Below are positions 8,491 to 16,868 of a DNA stretch of 64,000 nucleotides, piece by piece. Below the pieces are notes generated by a model that searched no databases, was not told the DNA's origin, and saw only the letters and a program-made list of their open reading frames with translations. A program made the position numbers and the translations under genes. The first letter of the stretch is position 1. The number at the start of each line of letters is the position of its first letter. This stretch comes from Mariniflexile fucanivorans (GTDB lineage: Bacteria; Bacteroidota; Bacteroidia; Flavobacteriales; Flavobacteriaceae): contig NZ_SLUP01000001.1 in assembly GCF_004341235.1 (NCBI RefSeq), positions 310,001 to 374,000 of the forward strand, given 5' to 3'.

Positions 8491-9520
8491 AGTTTTTCCA
8501 ACCTTGAGCCTTAATTGGTATTTTAGAATCGGCTCTTGTAACTAAGTGCATCCCTTCATTTGCTTCCTTCATATAACCAATAACACTAAAATTAGGGTTT
8601 GCTTGTATTTTAGGAAAATCGCTTTGCGAAATCGTAAATAACAATTCGTAATCTTCACCACCATTCAAAGCAACGGTGGTACTATCAATATTGAATTCTT
8701 CACAGGTTGAAATAACTTGCGGATCTAACGGAATTTTGTCCTCATACAAATCGCAACCTACATTACTTTGTTTGCACAAATGAATAATTTCAGACGATAA
8801 ACCATCGCTAATATCAATCATCGAAGTCGGTTTCACGTCTAAATCCTTCAATAATTTTATAATATCTTTTCGTGCTTCGGGTTTTAATTGACGCTCAATT
8901 ATATAAGTATAAGGTTCTAAATCTGGTTGACTATTTGGGTTTACTTTATATACTTCTTTTTCACGCTCAAGCACTTGCAAGCCCATAAAAGCAGCGCCTA
9001 AATCGCCAGTAACAACCAATAAATCTTTGGGTTTCGCACCATTTCTGTAAACCTCATCTTCAACTTCACCAATGGCAGTGATAGAAATTAATAGTCCTGT
9101 GGTAGATGATGTGGTGTCGCCACCAATAACATCAATATCATATATTTTAGCAGCCGTTTCAATACCAGCATAAATATCTTCAAGTGCTTCCACAGGAAAC
9201 CTATTCGACACAGCAATTGATACAGTAATTTGTGTCGCTTTCGCATTCATTGCATACACATCCGATAAATTTACAACAACCGCCTTATAGCCCAAATGCT
9301 TAAGCGGCATATAACTCAAATCGAAATGCACACCTTCAACCAACAAATCGGTAGTAATTACAATTTTTTTGTTTTCAAAATTTAAAACAGCGGCATCATC
9401 ACCTATTCCTTTGATGGTAGAGCTCTGATTAATTTTAAAATTTTTGGTTAAATGGTCTATCAATCCAAATTCTCCAAATCCACTTAATGGCGTACGTTGC
9501 TGATTTTTATCTTCTATCAT
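8480..9520 (-). CDS. thiL: Thiamine-monophosphate kinase
   Basis: A 346-residue enzyme that phosphorylates thiamine monophosphate to the cofactor thiamine diphosphate. The N-terminus GEFGLIDHLTKNF, then IKGIGDDAAVL (ATP/Mg site), TTDLLVEGVHFDL, VVNLSDVYAMNA, VIGGDTTSS and SMIDISDGLSSE are the hallmark ThiL/PurM-fold motifs in order. Length is normal. The gene stands alone, and its 3' end overlaps the small zinc-binding-protein gene on the opposite strand. A TATTTTTG box lies only four bases upstream of the ATG (see findings). Confidence 0.95.
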   Translation of the reverse strand: MIEDKNQQRTPLSGFGEFGLIDHLTKNFKINQSSTIKGIGDDAAVLNFENKKIVITTDLLVEGVHFDLSYMPLKHLGYKAVVVNLSDVYAMNAKATQITVSIAVSNRFPVEALEDIYAGIETAAKIYDIDVIGGDTTSSTTGLLISITAIGEVEDEVYRNGAKPKDLLVVTGDLGAAFMGLQVLEREKEVYKVNPNSQPDLEPYTYIIERQLKPEARKDIIKLLKDLDVKPTSMIDISDGLSSEIIHLCKQSNVGCDLYEDKIPLDPQVISTCEEFNIDSTTVALNGGEDYELLFTISQSDFPKIQANPNFSVIGYMKEANEGMHLVTRADSKIPIKAQGWKNFND

Positions 9521-9678
9521 GCTGCAAAAATAAGAAGCTTATTTTTATAAATACTAATGCATTAGCTAATAAAAATTTAAATTATTAATCTTAAAATCAA
9601 AAAAACACAACAAACTCCATGTTTTTTAATCAATAAGAAAAACCTATAAAACTATATGCTAATATAATGTTAGGTTAT

Positions 9679-9709
9679 ATGGAATTCCATGACTTATATT
9701 GTATATTTG
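9679..9709 (+). promoter_or_regulatory. Candidate suf operon promoter (-7 TATATTTG) with adjacent 12-bp palindrome
   Basis: TATATTTG at 9702-9709 matches the -7 consensus 67 bases before sufA. Where the -33 element would lie is a perfect palindrome, ATGGAATTCCAT (9679-9690), and no clear TTG. The arrangement suggests an operator or activator site, but the binding factor is unknown. Confidence 0.45.
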
Positions 9710-9776
9710 TAACCTATTTAGAAATCGTCTTAATAAGAATAACAGTTAAAACGTGTCTAAATTTAATTAAAAACAT

Positions 9777-10106
9777 ATGATAAAAGTTTCTGAAACAGCT
9801 AAGAAAAAAGTTATCGAACTTATGCAAGAAGATGGCTTTAACCCTACTACCGATTTTGTGCGTGTAGGTGTTAAAAGCGGTGGTTGCTCTGGGCTGTCTT
9901 ACGATTTAAAGTTTGATAAAGAAAACCTAGATGGTGATAAAGTATTTGTTGATAATGATGTTAAAATTATTGTAGACAAAAAAAGTTTCCTGTATTTAGT
10001 GGGAACAACTTTAGAATACTCTGGAGGATTAAACGGTACCGGATTTGTGTTTAACAACCCAAATGCCAACCGCACATGTGGTTGTGGAGAAAGTTTTTCG
10101 CTGTAA
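9777..10106 (+). CDS. sufA: Iron-sulfur cluster carrier/scaffold (A-type, SufA/IscA)
   Basis: A 109-residue HesB/IscA-family protein that carries Fe-S clusters to apoproteins. The three conserved cysteines are present: C37 in SGGCSGLSYDL, and C101 and C103 in the terminal TCGCGESFSL. It heads the suf cluster, 86 bases before sufB, matching the usual SUF order. The start is the ATG at 9777; the upstream region is AT-rich with no Shine-Dalgarno, as usual here. Confidence 0.93.
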   Translation: MIKVSETAKKKVIELMQEDGFNPTTDFVRVGVKSGGCSGLSYDLKFDKENLDGDKVFVDNDVKIIVDKKSFLYLVGTTLEYSGGLNGTGFVFNNPNANRTCGCGESFSL

Positions 10107-10151
10107 TAAGCCCCTAATGTGGTGGCGGAAATAATATAAAAATCCTATTTT

Positions 10152-10185
10152 CCCCTAATAGGTGTTCCCCTTCGGGGGCTAGGGG
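10152..10185 (+). repeat. GC-rich nested hairpin in the sufA-sufB spacer
   Basis: CCCCTA (10152-10157) pairs with TAGGGG (10180-10185), enclosing an inner CCCC-TTCG-GGGG hairpin (10167-10178). The UUCG tetraloop would be very stable in RNA. It sits seven bases before the sufB ATG. It resembles short intergenic palindromes I recall from Flavobacteriaceae genomes; copy number here cannot be checked. Confidence 0.7.
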
Positions 10186-10192
10186 GCAAATT

Positions 10193-11641
10193 ATGAATAA
10201 ATATACTGAAGACGATTTAAGGGAAGAGCTTAAAACCAAAGAATATGAATACGGATTTTATACCGATATAGAATCTGATACATTTCCTATAGGTTTAAAT
10301 GAAGATATTGTTCGTGCTATTTCTCTTAAAAAAGAAGAACCAGAATGGATGACCGAATGGCGCTTAGAAGCCTTTCGCGCTTGGGAAAAAATGGAAGAAC
10401 CAGAATGGGCCAATGTGCATTATGCAAAACCAGATTTTCAAGCCATTTCATACTATTCGGCGCCAAATAGCAAACCTAAATACAACAGTTTAGATGAAGT
10501 TGATCCCGAGTTATTAGCAACATTTGCTAAACTTGGCATTTCTATAGATGAACAAAAAAAGCTATCCAACGTAGCTATGGATGTTGTGGTAGATTCGGTT
10601 TCGGTGGCGACTACTTTCAAGAAAACACTTGGCGAAAAAGGCATTATTTTTATGAGTATTTCGGAAGCTATTAGAGAACATCCAGAGCTTGTGAAGAAAT
10701 ATATAGGAACCATAGTTCCTCAAAAAGACAATTTTTATGCCGCATTAAACTCGGCTGTTTTTAGCGATGGAAGTTTTTGCTACATTCCAAAAGGCGTTCG
10801 TTGCCCCATGGAACTTTCCACTTATTTTAGAATTAATCAAGCAGGAACTGGTCAGTTTGAAAGAACACTAGTTATTGCAGATGAAGGCAGTTACGTTTCT
10901 TATTTAGAAGGTTGTACAGCCCCAAGTCGTGATGAAAACCAATTGCACGCCGCCGTTGTGGAGCTTATAGCTTTAGACGATGCTGAAATAAAATATTCAA
11001 CTGTACAAAACTGGTATCCAGGAAACGCCGAAGGTAAAGGTGGTGTTTTTAACTTTGTAACCAAACGTGGTTTATGCGAAAAGAACGCTAAAATCTCATG
11101 GACGCAAGTGGAAACAGGGAGTGCCGTGACTTGGAAATACCCATCATGTGTATTGAAAGGTGATAATTCGGTTGGTGAGTTCTACTCTATCGCAGTAACA
11201 AACAACCACCAACAAGCTGATACAGGAACGAAAATGATTCATTTGGGTAAAAACACCAAATCGACTATCATTTCAAAAGGAATTTCAGCAGGAAAATCTC
11301 AAAACAGTTACCGTGGCCTGGTTAAAATCAGTCCGAACGCAGATAACGCCCGTAACTTCTCGCAATGTGATAGTTTACTTATGGGGAATGAATGTGGCGC
11401 ACACACGTTTCCATATATTGAAGCTAAAAATAAAACAGCAAAAATAGAACACGAAGCAACCACTAGTAAAATTGGTGAAGACCAAATTTTCTATTGCAAC
11501 CAACGTGGTATTGATACTGAAAAAGCCATTGCATTAATAGTAAACGGATTTAGTAAAGAAGTATTAAATAAACTCCCTATGGAGTTTGCTGTTGAGGCTC
11601 AAAAACTTTTGGAAATTAGTTTAGAAGGCTCGGTAGGATAA
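10193..11641 (+). CDS. sufB: Fe-S cluster assembly scaffold subunit SufB
   Basis: A 482-residue component of the SufBC2D scaffold on which new Fe-S clusters are built. The C-terminal beta-helix core is recognisable ([21 protein letters not shown], then [20 protein letters not shown]), and its cysteines include C in the YLEGCTAP segment known to take part in sulfur transfer. Length is typical for SufB. It lies between sufA and sufC on the same strand, consistent with an operon. Confidence 0.96.
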   Translation: MNKYTEDDLREELKTKEYEYGFYTDIESDTFPIGLNEDIVRAISLKKEEPEWMTEWRLEAFRAWEKMEEPEWANVHYAKPDFQAISYYSAPNSKPKYNSLDEVDPELLATFAKLGISIDEQKKLSNVAMDVVVDSVSVATTFKKTLGEKGIIFMSISEAIREHPELVKKYIGTIVPQKDNFYAALNSAVFSDGSFCYIPKGVRCPMELSTYFRINQAGTGQFERTLVIADEGSYVSYLEGCTAPSRDENQLHAAVVELIALDDAEIKYSTVQNWYPGNAEGKGGVFNFVTKRGLCEKNAKISWTQVETGSAVTWKYPSCVLKGDNSVGEFYSIAVTNNHQQADTGTKMIHLGKNTKSTIISKGISAGKSQNSYRGLVKISPNADNARNFSQCDSLLMGNECGAHTFPYIEAKNKTAKIEHEATTSKIGEDQIFYCNQRGIDTEKAIALIVNGFSKEVLNKLPMEFAVEAQKLLEISLEGSVG

Positions 11642-11732
11642 AATAAAAAATACCAAAATTCAAATACTAAATTCCACTAAAGTAGCTCTTTTGGGATTTG
11701 GAATTTTAAAATTGAAATTTTAAAAATTAAGT
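11642..11732. repeat. Imperfect AT-rich inverted repeat in the sufB-sufC spacer
   Basis: The 91-bp spacer holds CCAAAATTCAAAT and AAATTCCA on the left and GGGATTTGGAATTTT with AAATTGAAATTTT on the right, forming imperfect complementary arms. I see no reading frame. It looks like low-complexity intergenic repeat DNA. Confidence 0.5.
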
Positions 11733-12485
11733 ATGTTAAAAATTGAAAATTTACACGCAAGTGTTGAAGATAAAGCCATTTTAAGAGGCATAAATTTAGA
11801 AGTTAAAGCAGGAGAAGTACATGCTATTATGGGACCAAACGGTTCTGGAAAAAGCACATTAGCTTCTGTTATTGCAGGGAAAGAAGAGTATGAAGTTACT
11901 GAAGGTAGCATTTTCTTGGAAAATGAAGACATAGACGAATTAGCTGCAGAGGAACGCGCTCACAAAGGTATATTTTTATCATTCCAATATCCTGTAGAAA
12001 TTCCTGGTGTTTCTGTTACTAACTTCATGAAGACGGCTATCAACGAAACTCGTAAATCTAAAGGTTTGGAAGACATGCCTGCTAAAGATATGCTGAAGTT
12101 AATCCGTGAAAAATCGGAATTATTGGAAATTGATAGAAAGTTTTTATCACGTTCATTAAACGAAGGTTTTTCGGGTGGTGAAAAGAAACGTAACGAAATT
12201 TTCCAAATGGCGATGTTAGAACCTAAATTAGCTATTCTTGATGAAACCGATTCTGGCTTAGATATTGACGCCCTTCGTATTGTTGCAAATGGTGTTAACA
12301 AACTTAAAAGCAAAGACAACGCGGTTATTGTAATCACACACTACCAACGTTTGTTAGATTATATTGTTCCAGATTTTGTACACGTACTTTACAACGGGCG
12401 TATTGTAAAATCGGGTGGAAAAGAATTAGCGCACGAGCTTGAAGAAAAAGGATACGACTGGATTAAGGAAGAAGTGAACGCATAA
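11733..12485 (+). CDS. sufC: Fe-S cluster assembly ATPase SufC
   Basis: A 250-residue ABC-type ATPase that binds SufB and SufD and powers cluster assembly. Walker A is GPNGSGKS (about residues 34-41), the Q-loop FQYPVEIPG, the signature FSGGEKKRNEI and Walker B LAILDETDSGLD. The acidic ETDSGLD and the KKRNEI wording are characteristic of SufC rather than transport ABC proteins. It sits in the middle of the suf operon, 73 bases before sufD. Confidence 0.97.
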   Translation: MLKIENLHASVEDKAILRGINLEVKAGEVHAIMGPNGSGKSTLASVIAGKEEYEVTEGSIFLENEDIDELAAEERAHKGIFLSFQYPVEIPGVSVTNFMKTAINETRKSKGLEDMPAKDMLKLIREKSELLEIDRKFLSRSLNEGFSGGEKKRNEIFQMAMLEPKLAILDETDSGLDIDALRIVANGVNKLKSKDNAVIVITHYQRLLDYIVPDFVHVLYNGRIVKSGGKELAHELEEKGYDWIKEEVNA

Positions 12486-12493
12486 ACAAAGTA

Positions 12494-12556
12494 AACAGTC
12501 ACAGTCGCAGTAATCAGAAATACTGAAAACTGAGACTGAAAACTGAAAACTGAACA
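12494..12556. repeat. Short direct repeats (CTGAAAACTGA) in the sufC-sufD spacer
   Basis: CTGAAAACTGA occurs at 12523-12533, 12536-12546 and 12543-12553, preceded by CAGTCACAGTCGCAG. The run fills the spacer up to the sufD ATG. The units are too short and contiguous for CRISPR. It looks like an intergenic simple repeat. Confidence 0.65.
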
Positions 12557-12558
12557 CA

Positions 12559-13872
12559 ATGGATTTAAAAGAAAAATTAACAGCATCCTTTTTAGCATTT
12601 GAAAATGATGTCGATACAGACACATTTATTCATAATATTAGAAATGAGGCCATCAAAATATTTGAAGAAAAAGGTTTTCCTACAAAAAAGGAAGAGGCTT
12701 GGAAATACACTTCTTTAAACAGTGTGTTAAAAGACGATTACAGCGTTTTTCCTAAACAGGAAAACACTATAGAATATAATGATGTGAAAAAGTATTTCAT
12801 TCACGATATCGACACTTACAAAGTAGTCTTTATAGATGGCAAATATTCTTCGCACCTTTCGCAAACCACGCACGACGGTATTGACGTGTGTTTAATGTCT
12901 TCGGCATTAACAAAACCAAAATACCGCATCATTGTTGAAAACTATTTTAATAAAGCTGCCACAAAAGATAGCTTAACGTCTTTAAATACAGCATTTTCTT
13001 GCGAAGGTGTTTATATTCATATCCCAAAAAACAAATTGGTTCAAAAACCAATTCAAATTCTATATTTTTCTACAGGAAACGAAGCTGCAACCATGTTGCA
13101 ACCGCGTAATTTAATTGTGGTTGATGAGAATTCACATGTCCAAATTATAGAACGTCACCAAAGTTTAACCAGTAATGCCGTTTTAACCAATAGTGTTACA
13201 GAAATTTTCACAAATAAACGTGCGATTGTTGATTATTACAAAATTCAAAATGATAACCAAAACGCGACCTTAATAGATAATACCTTTATAAAACAAAGGC
13301 AAGAAAGTGTAGCCTCGGTACATACGTTTGCGTTTGGCGGAAAGTTAGTTCGTAACAATTTGAATTTTTACCAAACTGGCGAACGCATCGAATCCAACCT
13401 AAAAGGCATTACCATTATTGGCGATAAACAGCATGTAGACCATAACACATTGGTGCATCATATCGAACCAAATTGCGAAAGCCATCAAGATTACAAAGGT
13501 ATTTTTGGAGAAAACTCCACCGGGGTTTTTAACGGGAAAATTGTTGTTGAAAAAGAGGCCCAAAAAACCAATGCATTTCAAGCTAATAACAACATTTTAA
13601 TAAGCGATAAAGCAACCATAAATACCAAACCACAACTCGAAATTTTTGCAGATGATGTAAAATGTTCTCACGGCTGTACCATTGGTCAGTTAGACGAAAG
13701 TGCTATGTTTTACATGCGTTCGCGCGGTATTCCAGAAAAAGAAGCCAAAGCACTTTTAATGTATGCCTTTAGTAACAACGTGTTAAGTTCGGTTAAAATC
13801 CCAGAAATTAAACTGCGTATTACTAAAATTATCGCACACAAGTTAGGTGTTAATATTGGTTTCGATTTATAA
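12559..13872 (+). CDS. sufD: Fe-S cluster assembly subunit SufD
   Basis: A 437-residue SufB paralogue and partner in SufBC2D. Features are an N-terminal helical region with KKEEAWKYTSL, a central beta-helix, DHNTLVHHIEPNCESHQDYKG-like segments (HH...C...H) and the C-terminal DDVKCSHGCTIGQLDE motif with cysteines and histidines proposed to act at the SufB-SufD cluster site. The end AMFYMRSRGIPEKEA is typical. Length and position after sufC support the assignment. Confidence 0.96.
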   Translation: MDLKEKLTASFLAFENDVDTDTFIHNIRNEAIKIFEEKGFPTKKEEAWKYTSLNSVLKDDYSVFPKQENTIEYNDVKKYFIHDIDTYKVVFIDGKYSSHLSQTTHDGIDVCLMSSALTKPKYRIIVENYFNKAATKDSLTSLNTAFSCEGVYIHIPKNKLVQKPIQILYFSTGNEAATMLQPRNLIVVDENSHVQIIERHQSLTSNAVLTNSVTEIFTNKRAIVDYYKIQNDNQNATLIDNTFIKQRQESVASVHTFAFGGKLVRNNLNFYQTGERIESNLKGITIIGDKQHVDHNTLVHHIEPNCESHQDYKGIFGENSTGVFNGKIVVEKEAQKTNAFQANNNILISDKATINTKPQLEIFADDVKCSHGCTIGQLDESAMFYMRSRGIPEKEAKALLMYAFSNNVLSSVKIPEIKLRITKIIAHKLGVNIGFDL

Positions 13873-13922
13873 TTGCTGCGAAAGAAGGAATCTCTTAATG
13901 AGAACAATAATTTAATTTTTTT

Positions 13923-14004
13923 GAAGCTATTCCCGCTATCCGCTATATCTTTTTCGCTTTGAAAAAAAGCAAAAAAGGATGCCGCTACTATCGGGGCTAG
14001 GGCA
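13923..14004. repeat. REP-like intergenic palindrome between sufD and the toxin-antitoxin pair
   Basis: The segment GCTATTCCCGCTATCCGC ... GGATGCCGC ... TCGGGGCTAGGGC surrounds an inner hairpin TTTTTCGCTTT-GAAA-AAAAGCAAAAA. I recall very similar elements scattered between genes in Flavobacteriaceae; that recollection has not been checked. It fills most of the 188-bp spacer after sufD and may act as a terminator or mark an insertion boundary. Confidence 0.6.
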
Positions 14005-14060
14005 TTTAGTATGTAACATCATTCAACAAAAAAGATTATCTTAGTGTTAAAATTGGCAAA

Positions 14061-14300
14061 ATGGATATTGTAACATTAAAAAAGAAATTGATAGATAAAA
14101 TTCGAACTACAAAAAGCAATGCTTTGTTGGAAGATATTAATCTACTCTTAAATTTAGAAGAAAGTTCAGAAAATAATATATATCAACTTAATGAAGACCA
14201 GCAAAATGCCATTGCTGAAGGTAGAGAAGATATTCAAAACGGAAGGTATTTAACAGATGCGGAAGCGAGCGAAGACATTCAAAAATGGTTAAAGAAATAG
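14061..14300 (+). CDS. Antitoxin of a type II toxin-antitoxin pair
   Basis: A 79-residue acidic protein with a helical N-terminus and a C-terminal segment (QQNAIAEGREDIQNGRYL, then DAEASEDIQKWL) like the toxin-binding tails of flavobacterial antitoxins paired with RelE/ParE toxins. Its 3' end overlaps the toxin gene by 16 bases, the usual antitoxin-first arrangement. The N-terminal part would be expected to bind DNA and autoregulate, but no classic ribbon-helix-helix is obvious. Assignment rests on size, overlap and partner. Confidence 0.75.
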   Translation: MDIVTLKKKLIDKIRTTKSNALLEDINLLLNLEESSENNIYQLNEDQQNAIAEGREDIQNGRYLTDAEASEDIQKWLKK

Positions 14301-14578
14301 TTTGGTCTGCCAAAGCACAACAAGACAGAAAAGATATTTTTGAATATTGGAATCACCGTAATAAATCAAAATTATATAGTATTAAACTCAATATTCTTTT
14401 TGAGGCATCCATTAAAATTATTTTAAAGTACCCAGAAATAGGAAGACCAACTTCAAACAAAACCATTCGATTAAAAACTGTTAAAGATTATTTCATTTTT
14501 TATGAAATATCAAATGAAAAACTATTTATTCTTACCATTTGGGACAGCAGGCAGAACCCTAAAAAGCTAAAATTATAA
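14285..14578 (+). CDS. RelE/ParE-family toxin
   Basis: A 97-residue basic protein beginning MVKEIVWSAKAQQDRKDI with the ParE-like WSxxAxxD...I..YW pattern, a LKYPEIGRPT segment and terminal DYFIFYEI ... ILTIWDSRQNPKKL, all typical of the RelE/ParE superfamily. Members either cleave ribosome-bound mRNA or poison gyrase; which applies is unknown. The stop (14576-14578) is followed after one base by the sufS ATG, so toxin and sufS are probably co-transcribed and perhaps translationally coupled. Confidence 0.85.
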   Translation: MVKEIVWSAKAQQDRKDIFEYWNHRNKSKLYSIKLNILFEASIKIILKYPEIGRPTSNKTIRLKTVKDYFIFYEISNEKLFILTIWDSRQNPKKLKL

Positions 14579-14579
14579 C

Positions 14580-15794
14580 ATGTTCAACGTAGAAACCATT
14601 CGAAAAGACTTCCCCATTCTTTCTCGCAAAGTAAATGGCAAACCTTTAGTGTATCTAGATAATGCAGCCACATCACAAACCCCACAACAGGTTATCGATG
14701 TTATTGTAGGTTATTATTCAAACTACAACGCTAACATTCATCGTGGCGTGCACACATTAAGTCAGGAAGCTACCGATAAATACGAACAGGCACGACAAAA
14801 AATTCAGAACCATTTCAATGCAAAACATGCCCATGAAATCATTTTTACTTCGGGAACAACCCATAGTATTAATTTAGTTGCCAACGGATTTTCAACCTTA
14901 TTAAAAAAAGGGGACGACATTCTTGTTTCAGCATTAGAACACCATAGCAATATTGTGCCTTGGCAAATGCTTTGTGAACGTACAGGTGCTAATTTAAAGG
15001 TAATCCCCATGAACCAAGATGGCGAATTGGTTATACCAGAATTCGATGCCCTTTTATCAAAAAACACCAAACTCGTTTTTGTAAATCATGTTTCAAACGC
15101 TTTGGGCACTGTAAACCCCATTGAATATATTATTAAACAAGCGCATTTATATGGTGCTGCCGTATTAATTGATGGTGCACAATCTACCCCACATATAAAA
15201 CCCGATGTACAAGCTTTAGATGTTGATTTTTACGTCGCTTCTGCTCACAAAATGTGCGGACCAACTGGCGAAGGAATGCTTTACGGTAAAGAAAGTTGGT
15301 TGAAAAAACTACCGCCTTACCAAGGTGGTGGCGAAATGATTGCCGAAGTTACTTTTGAAAAAACAACCTATGCCGATTTACCTTATAAATTCGAAGCAGG
15401 AACACCAAACATTTGTGGTGGTATCGCTTTTGGAGCCGCTATCGACTATATGAACGCGATTGGTTTCGACGCCATTTCCAAATACGAACACGAACTTTTA
15501 GAACACGCCACTGAAAAACTTTTAGAGATTGAAGGTTTGAAAATCTACGGAACTTCAAAACAAAAAACTTCAGTAATTTCTTTTAATTTAGAAGGCATTC
15601 ATCCGTATGATGTAGGTACTATTTTGGATAAATTAGGAATCGCGGTTCGAACTGGGCATCACTGTGCACAACCTATTATGGATTACTTTAATATTCCAGG
15701 AACAGTGCGTGCCTCTTTCGCTTTTTATAACACCAAAGAAGAAATTGACGTTTTAGTTTCTGGTGTTAAAAAAGCAAAAATGATGCTATCATAA
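14580..15794 (+). CDS. sufS: Cysteine desulfurase SufS
   Basis: A 404-residue PLP enzyme that takes sulfur from cysteine as a persulfide and passes it to SufE. The start FNVETIRKDFPIL, YLDNAATSQ and NIHRGVHTLS are typical group II (SufS/CsdA) motifs. The PLP lysine is K224 in ASAHKMCGPTG and the catalytic cysteine C362 in RTGHHCAQP. The gene is separated from sufD by a toxin-antitoxin pair, an unusual interruption. Confidence 0.97.
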   Translation: MFNVETIRKDFPILSRKVNGKPLVYLDNAATSQTPQQVIDVIVGYYSNYNANIHRGVHTLSQEATDKYEQARQKIQNHFNAKHAHEIIFTSGTTHSINLVANGFSTLLKKGDDILVSALEHHSNIVPWQMLCERTGANLKVIPMNQDGELVIPEFDALLSKNTKLVFVNHVSNALGTVNPIEYIIKQAHLYGAAVLIDGAQSTPHIKPDVQALDVDFYVASAHKMCGPTGEGMLYGKESWLKKLPPYQGGGEMIAEVTFEKTTYADLPYKFEAGTPNICGGIAFGAAIDYMNAIGFDAISKYEHELLEHATEKLLEIEGLKIYGTSKQKTSVISFNLEGIHPYDVGTILDKLGIAVRTGHHCAQPIMDYFNIPGTVRASFAFYNTKEEIDVLVSGVKKAKMMLS

Positions 15795-15846
15795 AAACTT
15801 TGGCTTCTTTTTTGTAATATTTTAAAAGAAATACAATCTAAATTTT

Positions 15847-16275
15847 ATGAAGTTTTTAATCGTTTTATTATCCTTAGTTTTAGCTGATAATGGTTGCTCA
15901 GCATCCAAAATAAATCAAGATGCCATTTCTCTTGAATATTCTGCGCGTTCCAGAAGAACTTTCAAACACATTATAATTACCAAAAAAAGTATTTCCGTAG
16001 TAAACAATAGTGGAGAAACACCAATTATAAAATCATGTCCAAAAACCGATTGGGAAACTATTTTAAAAACCATAAAACCTATTAATGTAGAAAATATTCC
16101 AAGCCTAAAAGCACCTTCTGAAAAACGATTTTTTGATGGTGCAGCCATTGGAAATTTTAAAATAATTTATAACGGAAAAACCTATGAAACGCCAAGTTTC
16201 GATCATGGAAATCCGCCACAAGAAATAGCTGAACTTGTTAAAGAAATGCTATCAATTTCAGAAAACATTGAATAG
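15847..16275 (+). CDS. Small exported protein of unknown function in the suf cluster
   Basis: A 142-residue protein with a short hydrophobic N-terminus (MKFLIVLLSLVLA) followed by NGCSAS, which may be a weak lipobox or a normal signal cleavage region. The remainder has beta-rich strands (KHIIITKKSISVVNN) and a C-terminal IAELVKEML helix. It sits between sufS and sufE in the same orientation. I do not recognise the family, and an exported protein is odd in a cytoplasmic Fe-S assembly operon. Confidence 0.7.
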   Translation: MKFLIVLLSLVLADNGCSASKINQDAISLEYSARSRRTFKHIIITKKSISVVNNSGETPIIKSCPKTDWETILKTIKPINVENIPSLKAPSEKRFFDGAAIGNFKIIYNGKTYETPSFDHGNPPQEIAELVKEMLSISENIE

Positions 16276-16315
16276 CAACATATCTTGTTGTATTTTTACA
16301 TAAAATTTAGTCATT

Positions 16316-16738
16316 GTGAGTATTAAAGACATCCAAAACGAAATAATAGACGAATTCTCCATGTTTGAAGATTGGGAAGAACGCTACCAATATATGATTG
16401 ATTTAGGGAAAGATTTACCCTTAATTGACGACCAATACAAAACCGACAGCAACATTATAAAAGGTTGCCAAAGTAAAGTTTGGGTACATGCTGATTTGAA
16501 AGATGATAAAATAGAATTTACTGCCGATAGTGATGCCATCATCACCAAAGGTATTATTGCCATTTTAATACGTGTTTTTTCAAATCAACATCCAAAAGAT
16601 ATTATTGATGCCGATATGGATTTTATTGACAAAATTGGCTTAAAAGAACATTTATCACCTACCCGAGCTAATGGTTTGGTTAGTATGATAAAACAACTTA
16701 AAATGTATGCCATTGCATACCAAACACAGTTAAAATAG
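16316..16738 (+). CDS. sufE: Sulfur acceptor SufE
   Basis: A 140-residue protein that accepts the persulfide from SufS and delivers it to SufB. The active-site cysteine is C51 in KGCQSKVWV, the same number as in E. coli SufE. The motifs YMIDLGKDLP and the terminal helical SPTRANGL segment are also typical. The start is GTG at 16316; no in-frame ATG gives a better N-terminus. It follows the small exported gene by 40 bases. Confidence 0.94.
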   Translation: MSIKDIQNEIIDEFSMFEDWEERYQYMIDLGKDLPLIDDQYKTDSNIIKGCQSKVWVHADLKDDKIEFTADSDAIITKGIIAILIRVFSNQHPKDIIDADMDFIDKIGLKEHLSPTRANGLVSMIKQLKMYAIAYQTQLK

Positions 16739-16740
16739 GG

Positions 16741-16860
16741 TTGTGAGGTTATTAGTTTATTAGGTTAAAGTTTATGAGGTTATTCATCTCAATCACGTTT
16801 TAACCCATAAAATTATAGACCTTAAACATATAAACCAATAACCTCATAAACCCATAAACT
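16741..16860. repeat. Inverted repeat with GTTTATGAGGTTATT arms in the sufE-DUF59 spacer
   Basis: GTTTATGAGGTTATT (16770-16784) is exactly complementary to AATAACCTCATAAAC (16837-16851). The flanks repeat variants of the same AGGTTATTAGTTTAT wording on each side. The spacer has no reading frame. It would form a long, AT-rich stem in RNA. Confidence 0.7.
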
Positions 16861-16868
16861 TAAAAAAA

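Noticed and set aside
12494-12556. CRISPR-like direct repeats between sufC and sufD
   Set aside because: The units are 11 bp, partly overlapping and have no spacers; no cas genes are present.
12389-12625. Minus-strand open frames across the sufC-sufD junction
   Set aside because: They are products of the simple repeat and are antisense to sufC and sufD.
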